DNA from: Anaspis maculata
Taxonomy: Eukaryota > Arthropoda > Insecta > Coleoptera > Scraptiidae
Reading direction: 5' to 3'
Length of the DNA: 64,000 nt
Assembly (NCBI GenBank): GCA_949128115.1
Contig: OX421968.1
Location: 30,346,877 to 30,410,876 of the forward strand
This document shows positions 21,076 to 31,908 of this stretch, in pieces. The notes under the pieces were generated by a model. It was given only the letters and a program-made list of their open reading frames with translations, was not told the origin of the DNA and made no database searches. Numbering within the stretch: position 1 is the first letter of the stretch; every line of letters begins with the position of its first letter. Made by a program: the position numbers and the translations under genes.

Positions 21076-22225
21076 AGCGCACTTTCTCAAAAAATGGGAA
21101 AACGGCGCTTTTAGCTCCACTTTTCCCGTGCGTCCGCCCGTCAGTCTGTCTGTCTGTACCCCGGATATCAACTCCCTCAGGAAAAAGATATCGATGTGAT
21201 GTAAACGCTGATCAATAGTAAATGATGTCCAGGATGTCAAGTTGACTTTTGGTTTTTTGTTACTCTGCAGCCATCTGATCCGCCATTTTGAATCGCTCTA
21301 AAAGTGATCCGATTAGAATGAAATTTGCAGGCAATGTAAACCACATCAAGATCCATCCAATTTTTGACAACTGATGCCCCGCCGCCATCTTGTATTCTCC
21401 ATCCATTTTGAACATGTTTCAAAGTTATAGAACTAGAGTGGAGAATCATGCCGCAATGAAAAAAGATATCGATGGGTTGAAAACGCCAATCAAATGCATA
21501 CGTGTCCACCATATAAAGTTGACCAATGATTTCTGTGAAATTTATCAAGATCCATCCAATTTTCGACAATTGCTGTCCCGCCGCCATCTTGTATTCTCCA
21601 TATTGAACATGTTCCAAAGTGATAGAACTAGGAGAATTATGCCTCAACAAAAAGAGATAACGATGTGGTGCAAACGCCAATCGAATGCGTACGTGTTCAC
21701 TATATGAAGTTGACCAATGATTTTTGTCACTTGTCCGTCATCTTTGATCCGCCATTTTGAATTTCTCTGAAAGTGGTCCGATTTGAGTGAAATTCGCAGG
21801 CGAAGTGAATTTGATCAAAATACATCAGATTTTGGACAAATGATGCTCTGCCGCCATCTTGGCCGCCATATTGAAATATCTTATTAGTGGAACGATTTTC
21901 ATGGAGCTTGGAACTTACCGTTGTTTTGTATGATCAGTCTTATTTTCCAGTTAAATTTCAACATTCCGCCGCCTTCTTGTCGCCATATCGAAATCTCTTC
22001 TTTGTGGAACGGTTTTCATAAAACTTGGAACTTTCCCTTGTTTAGTACGATCATTCTGATTTTCAAGCCAAATTTCATGATTCTGCTACTATGTTAGCCG
22101 CCATATTGAAATTTCTGCCCAAATAATGGTAGAACCCTAATAAACATCTTGCATTCACTAATCCTTGAAAAAGAAGGTGCACTATTGAACCTCGTGCCCA
22201 TGAGACATATTATTATTCGCTTGTT
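21076..22225 (+). repeat. S repeat, short form
   Basis: The left end is TTTTTAGCGCACTTTCTC, followed by GGCGCTTTTAGCTCC and a TCTGTCTGTC run. The body consists of CCGCCATCTTG/CCGCCATTTTG units spaced about 110-150 bp, alternating with ATGAAATTTGCAGGCAATGT. The right end is AGAAGGTGCACTATTGAACC ... TTCGCTTGTT. Same family as the inverted copy at 13.5-15.4 kb. Confidence 0.75.
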
Positions 22226-22294
22226 TTGTTATAACTCCATATTCAACCACTGGATTTTGACCAAATTTGGTACACAAAGTAAGTTAATGCATAC

Positions 22295-22676
22295 TGTTAC
22301 CGGCCCGGCCGGAAGGAGGTGGAGCCAACGCATGTCCCTTCGCGCCTATATAAGCCGACGCTTACATGATTCTACCCCCCAGTCGTTCAGCAGTCCTGAG
22401 CCGACACACATCGCCGCATCGACTACGCACCGCACGTCCGCAGACGGCCTTCGCACTGATGTTCCCCATCCACGACCATCTTCAAGAAACCATTGGCCCT
22501 TTTCAGGGCCAAAGCATCGGCCCCTCTCGGGGCCACCTTTCCGAACCAACCGCCGAGCGGAAATCGTTCGCAAGCGAGGCCTCGGGTCTCACCACCACCA
22601 TCAAGAGTGCGCTTCCGCCAGAGGCCGAAGGCTCCGCCCTCCCTTCTTGGCCGCGCCTCGTTCGCCCTTGGTAACA
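22295..22676 (+). mobile_element. Solo LTR
   Basis: A 382-bp GC-rich block bounded by TGTTACCGGCC and CCCTTGGTAACA, with the inverted TGTTAC/GTAACA termini typical of LTRs. The 4-bp duplication ATAC is at 22291-22294 and 22677-22680. It has a TATA box followed about 30 bases later by a CAGTCGTTCAG start-site-like segment. No internal retroelement sequence remains, so it arose by recombination between two LTRs. The lineage (Gypsy, BEL or Copia) cannot be decided without an internal region. It differs from the LTRs at 18.2 and 20.2 kb. Confidence 0.9.
22347..22354 (+). promoter_or_regulatory. TATA box of solo LTR
   Basis: TATATAAG in a GC-rich context, 52 bases from the LTR start. Confidence 0.7.
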
Positions 22677-23214
22677 ATACTTACAAGCTGGTTGTGTTGA
22701 CTTTTGTCACATTTTTTTTAATTTTCATTTTTTCACGTTTTATTATTTAAAAAAAGTTTTTCAATTTTTTTGCGAAAATACATATTTTTCGATGTATTTT
22801 CGATACATCTCGAAAATATTTTCCTGAAATATTGTCAGAAAAGTGTAACATCCTGTATACTTACAGAAGTATCTACACATTAGCATAATGTAAAATTTTA
22901 TAAATCTATTGTGAAACAATAACACAAATACGAGAAGAACACCTGTTCTAACGTTGTTTGCTAACTGATTTTATACCTATATAGAAGTTTTACTTCTTCC
23001 GAAAGTGACCATGGTCACGCACCCACGTTTTTTTAAAAAGTGTTTGATGTCCCAGAAATTGATCGAGACATAGCTCCATATATTTTAACGAAGGTGGACA
23101 TCACCAGGCTATTCAATACCTTCTGCCCCTAGATAAAATTTGCCATTTTGAAAGAGGGGCGCCATTCAAATCTTGAACGACGAAAATGAAAGCACTGCGG
23201 GTCAAATCGTTTAT

Positions 23215-23340
23215 TTAAGTCTTAGTTACGATCCTGTCAAGTGGTTTGCCTTTATCATCATTTGCAACTGGCTTTCTCTTACCACGTCCACTAGTCGCAA
23301 GCCCCCGCTGTTCCTTTAGATGTGTACAAGACTCCACTTT
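23215..23340 (-). pseudogene. C-terminal end of a BED-finger ORF, copy 1
   Basis: Reading on the minus strand, the last 27 codons give SGRGKRKPVANDDKGKPL followed by DRIVTKT and a stop. The same ending with few changes occurs on the plus strand at 63277-63361, again directly outside an H arm. Just upstream, CTHLKEQRG resembles the last His-containing turn of a BED zinc finger, which is clearer in the other copy. Upstream of that the frame is broken. It is probably the remains of a short BED-finger protein or the first part of a hAT transposase. Confidence 0.5.
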
Positions 23341-23389
23341 GCTACGCTAGCTTTGTCGTCACTCAGAGGCCAACACCTCAATAAGAGGG

Positions 23390-23790
23390 CGGGGAGCACG
23401 GGCCCCGCGGCTCCCTTTCTCCCCTAGAACCCATGTAAGTAAGGCTGCCCTTACAGCGCCGGCGTTTTGATGAGTAACCGCCGCAGACATTTTCGTGCTC
23501 TACAACCGCACATCTAAATCTAATGCCACTGGAAGTAGCCTTTGCTTGGTCAGGTCCGGGGTCGGTTGTATCTACCAGCAGCTTTAGGGGGTAGCGCCGT
23601 GCGGTCTGCCGCAGAGTTTGTCTCGGATACTGGTTGTTTCAGAGGCTTGTTCGGTCCGACACCTTCACGACCACTGCCGGCGATGGCGGGAACTACCCCA
23701 CTCATCTCGGATACTAGTGCCGAACAGCCCTGGCTCGACACCTCAAACGACGACTTATTCCATTCGCGCTCGTGACAATCAGGGGACTCG
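23390..23790. other. GC-rich patch, unknown
   Basis: It is GC-rich and contains CTCGGATACTGG, CTCGGATACTAG and CCGACACCTCAAA-like words that also occur in the 9.24-9.62 kb patch. It may be a leader or tail of a retroelement. No coding similarity was seen. Confidence 0.35.
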
Positions 23791-23937
23791 TACCCCAGGC
23801 TGAGCAAGCCCTTGGCGTATTTGATAATCGGACTCAAAACTAAGAGGACCAATATTAGCGGACCAATAATATTCGATAGGTTCTACTGCCTTATAAAATG
23901 TCCATGAATATTCAAACTCACTCACGGTATGGTCTAG

Positions 23938-24255
23938 GTCTAGGGAGGAAGTTAAGAGTGGTTAATGGTGAGTGAAAAAGCGTTGCGAATCAATCGCTGT
24001 GGGCTTATTCGTTGACAAAAACTTACCATTCAGGTCTCTTTTGAAAGCTACAAGGGGGTGTACTTTCATTTTATTTGGTTTGAGCCTATAGAGATTTGAA
24101 AATTGAAACTAAAAAATTTGTCTTTTTTTAATTTTTTCTATAGGTTCAAACTCAAGTACCTTGTAGCTTTCGTCAGAGACCTGGATGGTAAATCTCTGGC
24201 TAATGAATAAGCCCACAGCGATTGATTCCGCAACTCCTTATTTCACCAATTTAAT
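23938..24255. mobile_element. Old copy of the palindromic TTAA MITE
   Basis: Same layout as 37739-38063 and 50078-50398 but much more diverged. AAAGCGTTGCGAATCAATCG pairs with CGATTGATTCCGCAACTCCT, and GAAAGCTACAAGG pairs with CTTGTAGCTTTC. The TTAA flanks have decayed. Confidence 0.65.
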
Positions 24256-27200
24256 TCCATCCTTGAAAAAAACTACACGTTACGTGTAAACACCTATAAC
24301 GGATTGGTGGAATTGTCCCCATAAGTGGCAAGCTGAATTTTTAATGTAAAACCAAATTCCGTGAGCAAGTAACCGCGCGCGATACGATACGACTTCGTAG
24401 TGGTTTGTAAAAAAATTTCTACGTACAATTCACGTTTTATTATTCATTTTATACTGAATTGCCGTTTGTGGAATAAAAGCATTCCAGTGGCTGTCTATGT
24501 GAGTGACAGTCTTGCCTTTCACAGCACATTTCCGCTGGTGGTGTTAGTTTGTATCAGCCTTATCATGGATTCATTTGAACTTTTTGTTTCGCGCATCGCG
24601 CACCAAAGAATTAAAAAAAAACTGAGTAATGCTCAGAGAAAGCCAGATCTCAAGTGGAAAATCAAGCATGAAATGCCGGGGTTATATTCCGGCAAACATG
24701 AATGAATGGTGGGTCTCTTTAATTCAATGCTGTCAGTGGAAATTAATTTATGTGAGTCCATGAAAACCGACAATAATTGTATATGAAGTACGTGCAGATT
24801 CACAGAAGAATATAATGAAGCCGGCGCTCTCTACCTGCTTGATATTGGTGTTTGGGAACTCGTTAACGTGCTGTCATGTTAAGTGTCATGGTGTTTTACT
24901 CCCAACACGAATAAACGAAATATATCACAAGGGACTGTCGGGTTTTGGGACTAAGAAACTTGTGATAAGGAAAGAAATTAATTAAAACGTCACAGTAACA
25001 GAACTAACATCAGTATTTATTTTTTAAGTCATATTTTTCAAACCCGAATTAAGGATTTTTTCCGCCAAAACGATCCTTATCTTGAAGCAGAAGTGTTTAG
25101 GATGGAATCGTGGGTTTAATGTTCAATTCAGAGATTTTCGCCGCGCTTTGGCGTCTCGCGGACAATTCGTCGCGGACGTGTGGTCTACGTGCCAGGTGGA
25201 GCTCTGTTCCACCAACTCTCCAAAATGAAATCCAGAATCCAGAAGGTGTCCCTCTCGAATATGAAATTGACCTGTCTCGGAATTTCTTGAGAAAAAATCA
25301 TTGGGGAAGAAATTGGGGGCAGGAATTTTCAAAATAAAAGCCCAGTAGATGTTTTCATTGAACAGAGCAAAAAATCTGACAATTGAATCAAGCGGAAAAA
25401 AATGGTCTCTTAATGAGTGGCACCGAATACTAAAAGTTCAGAACCAAGAAAGCTACATGAGGTCAAGAAAATTAGTGTCATTTCTAGTCAAAAGCCTTCA
25501 ATTAGAACTCATTCCGGAACGATATAACTTCTTGTCATAACCGCTTTCAATTCTATTTTAAATGTGCGATGACCAAAAGATCGGGCAGTCAGAACGTGCA
25601 AGGGATACTTCTTATTTACAATTAACTACTTTCCCGGAATCTCAGTCTCAGTGGGACTTTGTGTGAATGAGGAATATGAATGAGAATTGTCAGTTTTTCC
25701 CACAAATTAATGATGTCTATCATCTTCACCGGTTTCTCGAGAACCTCTTGTTTCCCGTCGTCAGAGTCTACACATGCACTTACTATTAATGAATGGATAT
25801 AATTCAAGATATGACATACCTTGAAAATATAATAAGCTTTTCTGAACTACAAATGACTCTTTCTCAAATAAGACTGGAACTTCTGTACTTGTACTACTTG
25901 TCTCCACATCTGCACAAACAACTTCATCAAAACTTACTCAAATCGCCTAATACTGACTGAACAACGCTGGTATTTTCCAGACACTCCAGAACTATAAGTG
26001 GAAGAAGTACAAAGAACAGTACAATACATTGCGTTAGACTTGGAAACGATGGAGGTAGCGTTCTACCAGCCTGAAGAGATAATTTAATGATGGTGATGAT
26101 ATCAGGCATAGATATGAGAGTGACGGAAAATTGTACCGGAAATTGGAAATTAGCGGTCCAGTAAATTGACACCAAGTTAAGACGGGTGGCCGTTTATGCC
26201 TGCGTTGCGTTGTGCGAACTGTTGCCGAAATAATCCTGCTGTATCCTTATAAGAAATGACACGAGAAAGCCACGGATAAATATTAGGGCCCATAAGAAGC
26301 CGGGACGAGCTCATTAGGTCGTCGCTCTCTATAACGTAGGTAATACATTATTCGTTTTTCTACAGAGAGAGCTGAGGCACTGAAGGCATCCGAGGCAAAG
26401 CACAAGGCACAAGGCAAGAGAGTTCGCTTCATTGATCAACGCTTATTGCTCTTCATTACAACAGTGCAGAGGAGGCAGTGCCGGGATCGCCGATTTCATC
26501 GCTATTCAAAGGAGTAGAAATTTACACCAATGAGCACCATAACAGCATTCCAGACCACAATGGTGCCATAAGTATCGGATTCCTACTCAGTCCGTGTATT
26601 TCCGCATCGACACATGTATCTTCCGAGCTGGCGCCCAGCAGTCCCAGGCACTATACCGTGGCTTCCATCAATCTTGTTCTCTGTCACGGACCATTTATCT
26701 CCGTATTTTTCGCCTGTCCTTGCCTTACCTTGCAACCAAATGTTTCTAACTTCCGGAATTGCTGATCACGTATGTTCTTTTGTTTGCGTCTCCCAAGAAT
26801 AACGCTTCAAACGTACGTATAGGGTTCAATAATATACCGCGTGTCCACGTGAAAATTTGTGAATAATTTTCACAATTTTCAAGATATGAATTTTCAATTT
26901 TACACTGTTGATCAGCAGCGAGGGAAAGATTATGTAAATCAGCGTAGGTGCCGCGACGTTTCACCCCCTCAGCTACCACAACGTTCAAATGGCAATTCCT
27001 ATAGCAACCATTTTTCTTCAATGTTCTCTTTTCCTGAAAGAGAATTTCATTCTTAACACATGTGGTAACAATTTGAAAAGAAAAAGTTCTCTTTTTTTTA
27101 TTGACCAAAAATTGCAACAACTCCAACTTGCACGTTTCTTGTCCAATAGAGACGCTATCAACACCGAATTGCTTGGATTTCCAACTTTCACGCTGGATGT

Positions 27201-27380
27201 TACAAAACAAATCGCTCCTTTCAACAACTCGCCCCCACCTCCGCACAAGTCTGGCTATTATCATTTTTTCAAGAGATGTGGGAATGTTATTTAATTTGGT
27301 TAAAAAGAATGTAAAAGGATGGCGTAAGATCTAGAATATCGTGCTTGACATTCCGTTGGACCTTATCGACCCAACTATCC
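24256..27380. other. About 3 kb with no recognised gene
   Basis: Apart from the short repeat at 25185-25245 (shared with 1782-1842), nothing repeats elsewhere in the window and no reading frame has a recognisable protein. Short open frames at 24567-24705 and 26478-26765 show no family motif. It could be intergenic or intronic host DNA. Confidence 0.4.
25185..25245 (+). repeat. Short dispersed repeat, copy 2
   Basis: TACGTGCCAGGTGGAGCTCT and the following 40 bases match 1782-1842. Confidence 0.5.
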
Positions 27381-27384
27381 AGTT

Positions 27385-27830
27385 TTGAGCATAAATAATG
27401 AGATATGGATCACAGTCTCCAACATCTCAAAATATATTGCGCCGTTTATTCTCTTGAAAAAAGAGCGGTCCAACAATTTTTTTGTGGAACATTCCGGCGC
27501 AAACATTGGTTTTCTAGGAAATTGCAAATGAAATAATATGCAATGACAAATGCTTTTTTTGACAGGTCCCTATTATTGGTGTTAATTTCCATCATGATCT
27601 CGCAAAGCTGGATCCTACGATCACAATCATCGTCACCCAAATTTTGATGTAGGTGAATTTTGTAAAGGTACATTTTGTTTCGCTTGTCAAAATTTTTTGA
27701 CAAGTCGTTTTGAGAACTCCTGCAATTTCTGCCAGTTCTTTGACAGACAGTGTGTGGTCTAGATTTTAGTGACCGAATACCCAAACTGCAGCTTGCATCG
27801 CTTCAACTTGCCAATTTCTGGTAGTCACGT
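27385..27830 (-). pseudogene. Mariner-type transposase relic
   Basis: Pieces of an IS630/Tc1/mariner transposase, minus strand, in several frames. First comes a helix-turn-helix end, HTLSVKELAEIAGVLKTTCQ. Next is YKIHLHQNLGDDDCDRRIQL with the following CEIMMEI, the linker before the first catalytic Asp. Last is INGAIYFEMLETVI, the stretch between the first and second catalytic residues. The first catalytic Asp region is garbled and the C-terminal third is absent. The wording matches the insect mariner-like group whose C-terminal part is seen at 58.9 kb. Confidence 0.75.
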
Positions 27831-27981
27831 TTTTTGTTAAGCACATTTCCGATCTTGAGAACTCTATCACTTAACTTCTAATGTTAACATGAGAAACATG
27901 TCTATTATCATTGAGGATCACCAGCGGATCATTGGACATTGAACAAATTTGCGGCCTGACCATAGTTCCTATTGGCTACTA

Positions 27982-28978
27982 AACTGCTGGACAACGAAGT
28001 TGTCGGTATCGGAAAAGTGGTCCGACTTTGGATTTCCATTTTGTTTGTTGCGTTAACTAGCTTAATATTTCCGTAACCCATCCATCCTATAGTAGTGAAT
28101 GTTGAGAAACTTTATGTAAATTTACTACAGGGTGATACGTAAAATGGTGCAAAATTGCAACGACTTCATCGTACCCCCATTTTTCAAAAATATAATTATA
28201 TTTATTATTTTCTAATACAAAAATTATGAAGTGTGGTGTCTTATCTCGAAACGGTTTTGGAATTTCCTGGATTGGAAGTCTTACATTAAAGATATACGTT
28301 TTTATGTTGAATGTTGCAGATTTACGAAACTCAGGCATAGCACAAGCACAAAAAGTATTACGTCTAGGGGGCTTTACTTCACTCGGACACTGAAGTTTTA
28401 CATCGTTACCATGTTCAGAGGCTTCATGATCTGCAAATAGAACATGTTCCATATCCAAAATTCTGATGAAATCCAACGTACGAAAAACAGGCAGGGACAA
28501 CCACTTAAAAAAGTGCCCCCTGCTTGACCCCACACCAAATATCCGGCTTGTGTTGAGAGTGAAATTGTCCTGGACTGTTGTACGAACAATTTTGCCATTC
28601 ATCAAAAGTGACTTAATCTCGCGTGCCCACAAGGCAAATCTGTAACATTCAAAATCAAAATTTATATCTTGGATGTTAGACTTCCAATCCAAATAATTTC
28701 AAAATCGTTTCGAGGTAAGACACCACACTTCATGACTTTTGTATTAGAATACATGAAATTTTTTGTTACGACAATATTACGTATCACTCTGTAAAAATTT
28801 TACATGGAGTTTCTCAACATTCACTTTCACAGGATAGGTCACGGAGGCACTAGGCTAATGACACAATAAACAAAACGGAAATCGCATCCGGCAATCGGAA
28901 GTTATTGGTCTTCAAATTCGAGCCAATTTTCCGATACCGACAACTACGTACTACGTACAACTAAGTTATCCAGCAGTT
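27982..28978. mobile_element. TA-flanked foldback element (FB1)
   Basis: Inverted arms of about 370 bp: AACTGCTGGACAACGAAGTT at the left and the inverse of AACTTAGTT...TCCAGCAGTT at the right, with TA on both sides (27980-27981 and 28979-28980). Arms share GTTGTCGGTATCGG, GTGAATGTTGAGAAACT and GAAGTGTGGTGTCTTA. An internal TACAGGGTGATACGTAA in the left arm and its inverse in the right arm (TACGTATCACTCTGTA) mark an inner boundary. No protein. Confidence 0.82.
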
Positions 28979-29111
28979 TATTTCAGGTTTTTCTTCCAAT
29001 GTGAACATTCATCTTGATCAGTCCAAATTCTGAGGCACCAACAAAAGAACGAGTAGCAAGATGGGCCTTCGTTCGGAGATAAGGTGATAAATCCCCCAAG
29101 AAAATTCAGGA

Positions 29112-29335
29112 CAATCCCAGCGGTAGCTGGGTGGCTCCGTCTCTGGCTTCAAACCCAGAGGTCCAGAGTTCAAATCCCGCTGGAGCAGGTGGCTTTTCTC
29201 TATGCGCTCTCAAGTACTTTGGCGTGTACTAACCGAGTGGTCACGTCAAGGGGAAAAGGGTGAAACGGAGGAAGTCACCGCAAGGGCGCTAATGAGCTAG
29301 TACTCAACGCGCATAAACACCCAATTTAAAAAAAA
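29112..29335 (+). mobile_element. tRNA-derived SINE (family 1), tRNA-like head
   Basis: The head folds like a tRNA. CCAGCGG at the 5' side pairs exactly with CCGCTGG at the 3' side. An A-box GGTAGCTGGGTGGCTCCG and a B box GAGTTCAAATCCC are present, and CTCTGG/CCAGAG can form the anticodon stem. The body has GGGGAAAAGGGTGAAACGGA, related to the SINEs at 8.7 and 30.2 kb, and it ends near an A-run at about 29330. No clean target duplication was found. Confidence 0.7.
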
Positions 29336-29913
29336 AGCAGGAAAGAACCAGTAGAGGAATCAGTCGAGAAGCATCAAGAGTTGGTTATTTGCAACATTTA
29401 TTTGTGATGCAATTAATTTGAAGTTGATCCGCACTTTTACTGGACTATACACCGGCTTGCCTGCCTGAAATTCACTGATACGGAACACACGAACCTAAAT
29501 GGCACACGACCACCAAATGACTGCTTCTAGGTTTTTTTAAGCGCGCGACAAAGCATCCCCGAATTTCATTTCACTAAGTGACATACTTTCAACCACTTTA
29601 ATCAACTTTAAAGCGCAGGTGAGTGTATAGACGCGGCACGTAAACCAACACTTGAACGACGGCAAAACGGTGATTAATCCACCGCTGGAAAATTTCATAC
29701 CGGGCGCGAGAGGAGCAACTAATTAAATATCAACAAAACTATTCAGTTTCCACAGCACTAAATACCCGGAAGCAGGCGTATAAGTCTGCATTTGCATAAA
29801 GGATTCCATTTAAACCTCGACTTAGGCCAGGCCCAACCGTCTCTCCGCTCTCCTGAATTTTTCTATGGGCGCAGGCAGAACCTTGCTCCACGGAATTATC
29901 TCAAAATAAGCAC

Positions 29914-30009
29914 TGTGTGTGTGTGTGTGCGTGTGCGTGTTCGTGTTCGTGTGCGTGTGCGTGTGCGTGTGCGTGTGTGTGCGTGCGAGCTGCGTGCGTG
30001 CGTGCGTGT
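29914..30009 (+). repeat. GT/GCGT microsatellite
   Basis: An almost uninterrupted run of GT, GCGT and TCGTGT units of nearly 100 bases. Confidence 0.95.
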
Positions 30010-30169
30010 CTGCATCTCGCAAGCCGGTTTGTACCTTTTCCGAACTAAGAAACTGGTTATTAAACATTTTCAAGCTTTTTTTTTGCCCTGTATCAACTAC
30101 TAGGTTATCAGCAAGTTTTTCAGTAGTGGTTTTTCAGAAACATGCTAGGAAACATGTTTGGATCAGTGG

Positions 30170-30355
30170 GGGATTATCAGTGGGGTTTTGTTTCGATGGC
30201 TTTCTCGTTTCATCCCTTTTACCGAGGGCACCACCGCACGATAGTAGATGCCCCAGTACTAAGGAACGCGTGAAAAAGTCCATCTGACCCAGTGCGGATT
30301 TGAACCCGGAACTTTCGCCTTCGAAAGCGAGGGCGAGCTCACCGTGCTACCGAAC
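30170..30355 (-). mobile_element. tRNA-derived SINE, minus strand
   Basis: On the minus strand the A box is TCGGTAGCACGGTGAGCTCG (about 30330-30350) and the B box is GGGTTCAAATCCGC (about 30292-30305). Downstream is GTAAAAGGGATGAAACGAGA, the body motif shared with the other family 1 SINEs. Confidence 0.7.
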
Positions 30356-30359
30356 AAGT

Positions 30360-31299
30360 TTCAGACTTTTTTGCAATTCCCGGAAAATTTTGCAGATCAA
30401 AAAGCAAAGCCGGCCTGGCATATCGAGACTAGGCTCGAAGGGTGGAGCTCAAAAATATAAAGTTGTAGTCGGTAGTGGCGATCTTATACTATTTCCTGTT
30501 CGGTTGCTTTTCAAATAAATTATTTATTTCCACTCGTTTGACAATAACAAATTGTGTGAGCAAAGGTCAATATACAGAAACATTTAAAACAAAGAAAAAC
30601 AACAAGAGAACTGCCACATATCACCAGCTACAGCCCGAGAACTCACCGATAGAATAAAAGCTAAAAGCTCTTCTCGAGCAAAAGAGAATGCACCTCTCTT
30701 TTGAAAGAGGTGAAATTGGTGAGCTCCTGAACCGAACCTCATTAAGAATCAACATAACCAATATCTCATCTTCGAATTGCTTGAAAAAAGGTCGATTTAA
30801 AAAAAAAGTAGAAGTCTAGTCAAATCAAGCAAAAATCGGCCAAAGCCCGAATAGTAATAATAATTATTATTATTACAATAATGAATGGCCTTCAACAAAA
30901 AAATTCCGAGGTTGACGAAATTGAATGGATCGATGCAAAATTTAATGTAAAATAACATACCAAAATTCCCAAAAATTCCAAGGCTTGGAATTTCTTTTAG
31001 GACCAATCAAAGAACGCCAACCTAAAAAATTTATGGTGTTCTCTGAATGACTTGTAAACTGGCGCCATTATGATAAAAACACATGTGGACAAATGAAGCT
31101 CGTTAAATCTCAAGAGACCAATACCAAGCTCATCATTCTGTGGTTGATAAGTGCGATTTATAACTCGATTTTAATTTTAGTCGCAATTTTAGTCGGATCG
31201 ATCGTAAGCATATTCCTCTTGTCAATTTCTAACTCGATCGCAACGATCGCATCGGTCGGAAGCAAGGCGTGATGGAGGGAGAAAACCTAGGGTGCAGTG
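30360..31299. other. No gene recognised
   Basis: AT-rich, with a short TAA/TTA run at about 30857-30885. From 31150 to 31270 and again at 31570-31770 there are ATCGATCG/ATCGTAAGGATCG-type words in both orientations, which may be the ends of a degraded repeat around the hAT-like MITE. Confidence 0.4.
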
Positions 31300-31499
31300 C
31301 AGTGGCGTAACTAGCCCATTTGAACAGATAGGTACACCTACAGACCAAGAAGGCACCGCAAGTGAACATTTTTCGGGAAAATCAGCATAATCAATGAATG
31401 TTCGTGTGAATTGTAAACGTTGAAAAGGCGCTGTTGCGGTCAAATATTTGTACAGGTGGGTGCGGGTACCCGGCTGACCTCCCCCTTGTTGCGCCACTG
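31300..31499. mobile_element. hAT-type MITE, about 200 bp
   Basis: The left CAGTGGCGTAACTAG and the inverse of the right CAGTGGCGCAACAAG form 15-bp inverted ends of the common hAT CAGTGGCG type. The 8-bp flanks do not match well, so the duplication has decayed or one end is shifted (there is an extra CAGTG just to the left). Confidence 0.65.
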
Positions 31500-31908
31500 A
31501 ACCTCTGCACAAAGTCCCCTTACCTAACGTTGCTAATCAAGAAGACTACTGTGTTCATTTTCGCTAATCTTGATATTATCTTGATTTTTATTGGTCGATC
31601 GTAAGGATCGGATCGCAAGAGTTGGTTGTTGGCCAACTTCTTAAAATCCTTAAAATCGTTACGATTGCGTCTCGCCATTAAAATCGGGTTATGAAAGGTA
31701 TAGAGGAAATCGTATCTTTGAACTTCGTTAAAATTGCGATTGAAATTGCGACTAAAATTAAAGTCGAGTTATAAATCGCAATATGGTCTTTGAGATACAG
31801 CTTCTGCCAGAAGCAGTAAAGAATAACTCCAAGTCCGTTTCCGGAGTTTTATTACAGAAGCTGTAACGTAACAACAAATGTGCGGATCTCGATGTTTCAC
31901 ATAATATA

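Larger units (their letters stand above)
20927..22855. mobile_element. TA-flanked element with CAGG ends, carrying S and a solo LTR
   Basis: The left CAGGCTGTTACACTTCTTTT and the inverse of the right CAGGATGTTACACTTTTCTG match, and TGTCAATATTTCAGGA continues the match. TA lies on both sides (20925-20926 and 22856-22857). Its interior is an S repeat (21076-22225) plus a solo LTR. Its own sequence is only about 300 bp, so it is a MITE enlarged by later insertions. Confidence 0.8.
17418..23024. mobile_element. Element A, 5.6 kb, inserted in a T-run of H
   Basis: It starts GAAGTAAAACTTCTTATCGC and near its right end has the inverse ATAGAAGTTTTACTTCTTCC, followed by a GTGACCATGGTCAC palindrome and CACCCACG before a T-run. 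The H sequence on both sides joins up with the uninterrupted H copies at 11.6 and 63.5 kb, which proves insertion. A 0.7 kb relative lies at 38262-38990. Element A is itself filled by a hAT-like block with a Gypsy element, and by a TA element with an S repeat and a solo LTR. Confidence 0.65.
11479..23300. repeat. Giant foldback repeat H with nested insertions
   Basis: The two halves of an older palindromic repeat are scattered over this span. Left-arm pieces lie at 11479-11840, 13398-13500, 15365-15434 and 16669-16850. Right-arm pieces, reverse complemented, lie at 17000-17417 and 23025-23300. Matching words include GACATCAAACACTA, CTAGGGGCAGAAGGT and GATTTATATCTTTGCAGT. A second left arm without these insertions lies at 63277-64000 and shows the continuous order, so the junctions of four insertions can be read (S at 11841, inverted S at 13501, TA element at 15435, element A at 17418). 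With insertions removed each arm is about 0.7-0.9 kb. Confidence 0.75.

Noticed and set aside
21237..21680. A 147-codon minus-strand frame with internal repeats.
   Set aside because: It arises from the tandem CCGCCAT units of the S repeat. The repeats explain the open frame.
22346..22750. Several open frames on both strands, Arg/Pro-rich.
   Set aside because: They lie inside or across the solo LTR, whose high GC content removes stop codons. LTR structure and target duplication explain the block.
29112..29185. A functional tRNA gene.
   Set aside because: The acceptor stem and A/B boxes are good, but the anticodon loop has irregular length and the sequence runs into a SINE body shared with other copies.
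29822..30287. Long frames rich in Val/Cys or His/Thr.
   Set aside because: They are translations of the GT microsatellite.
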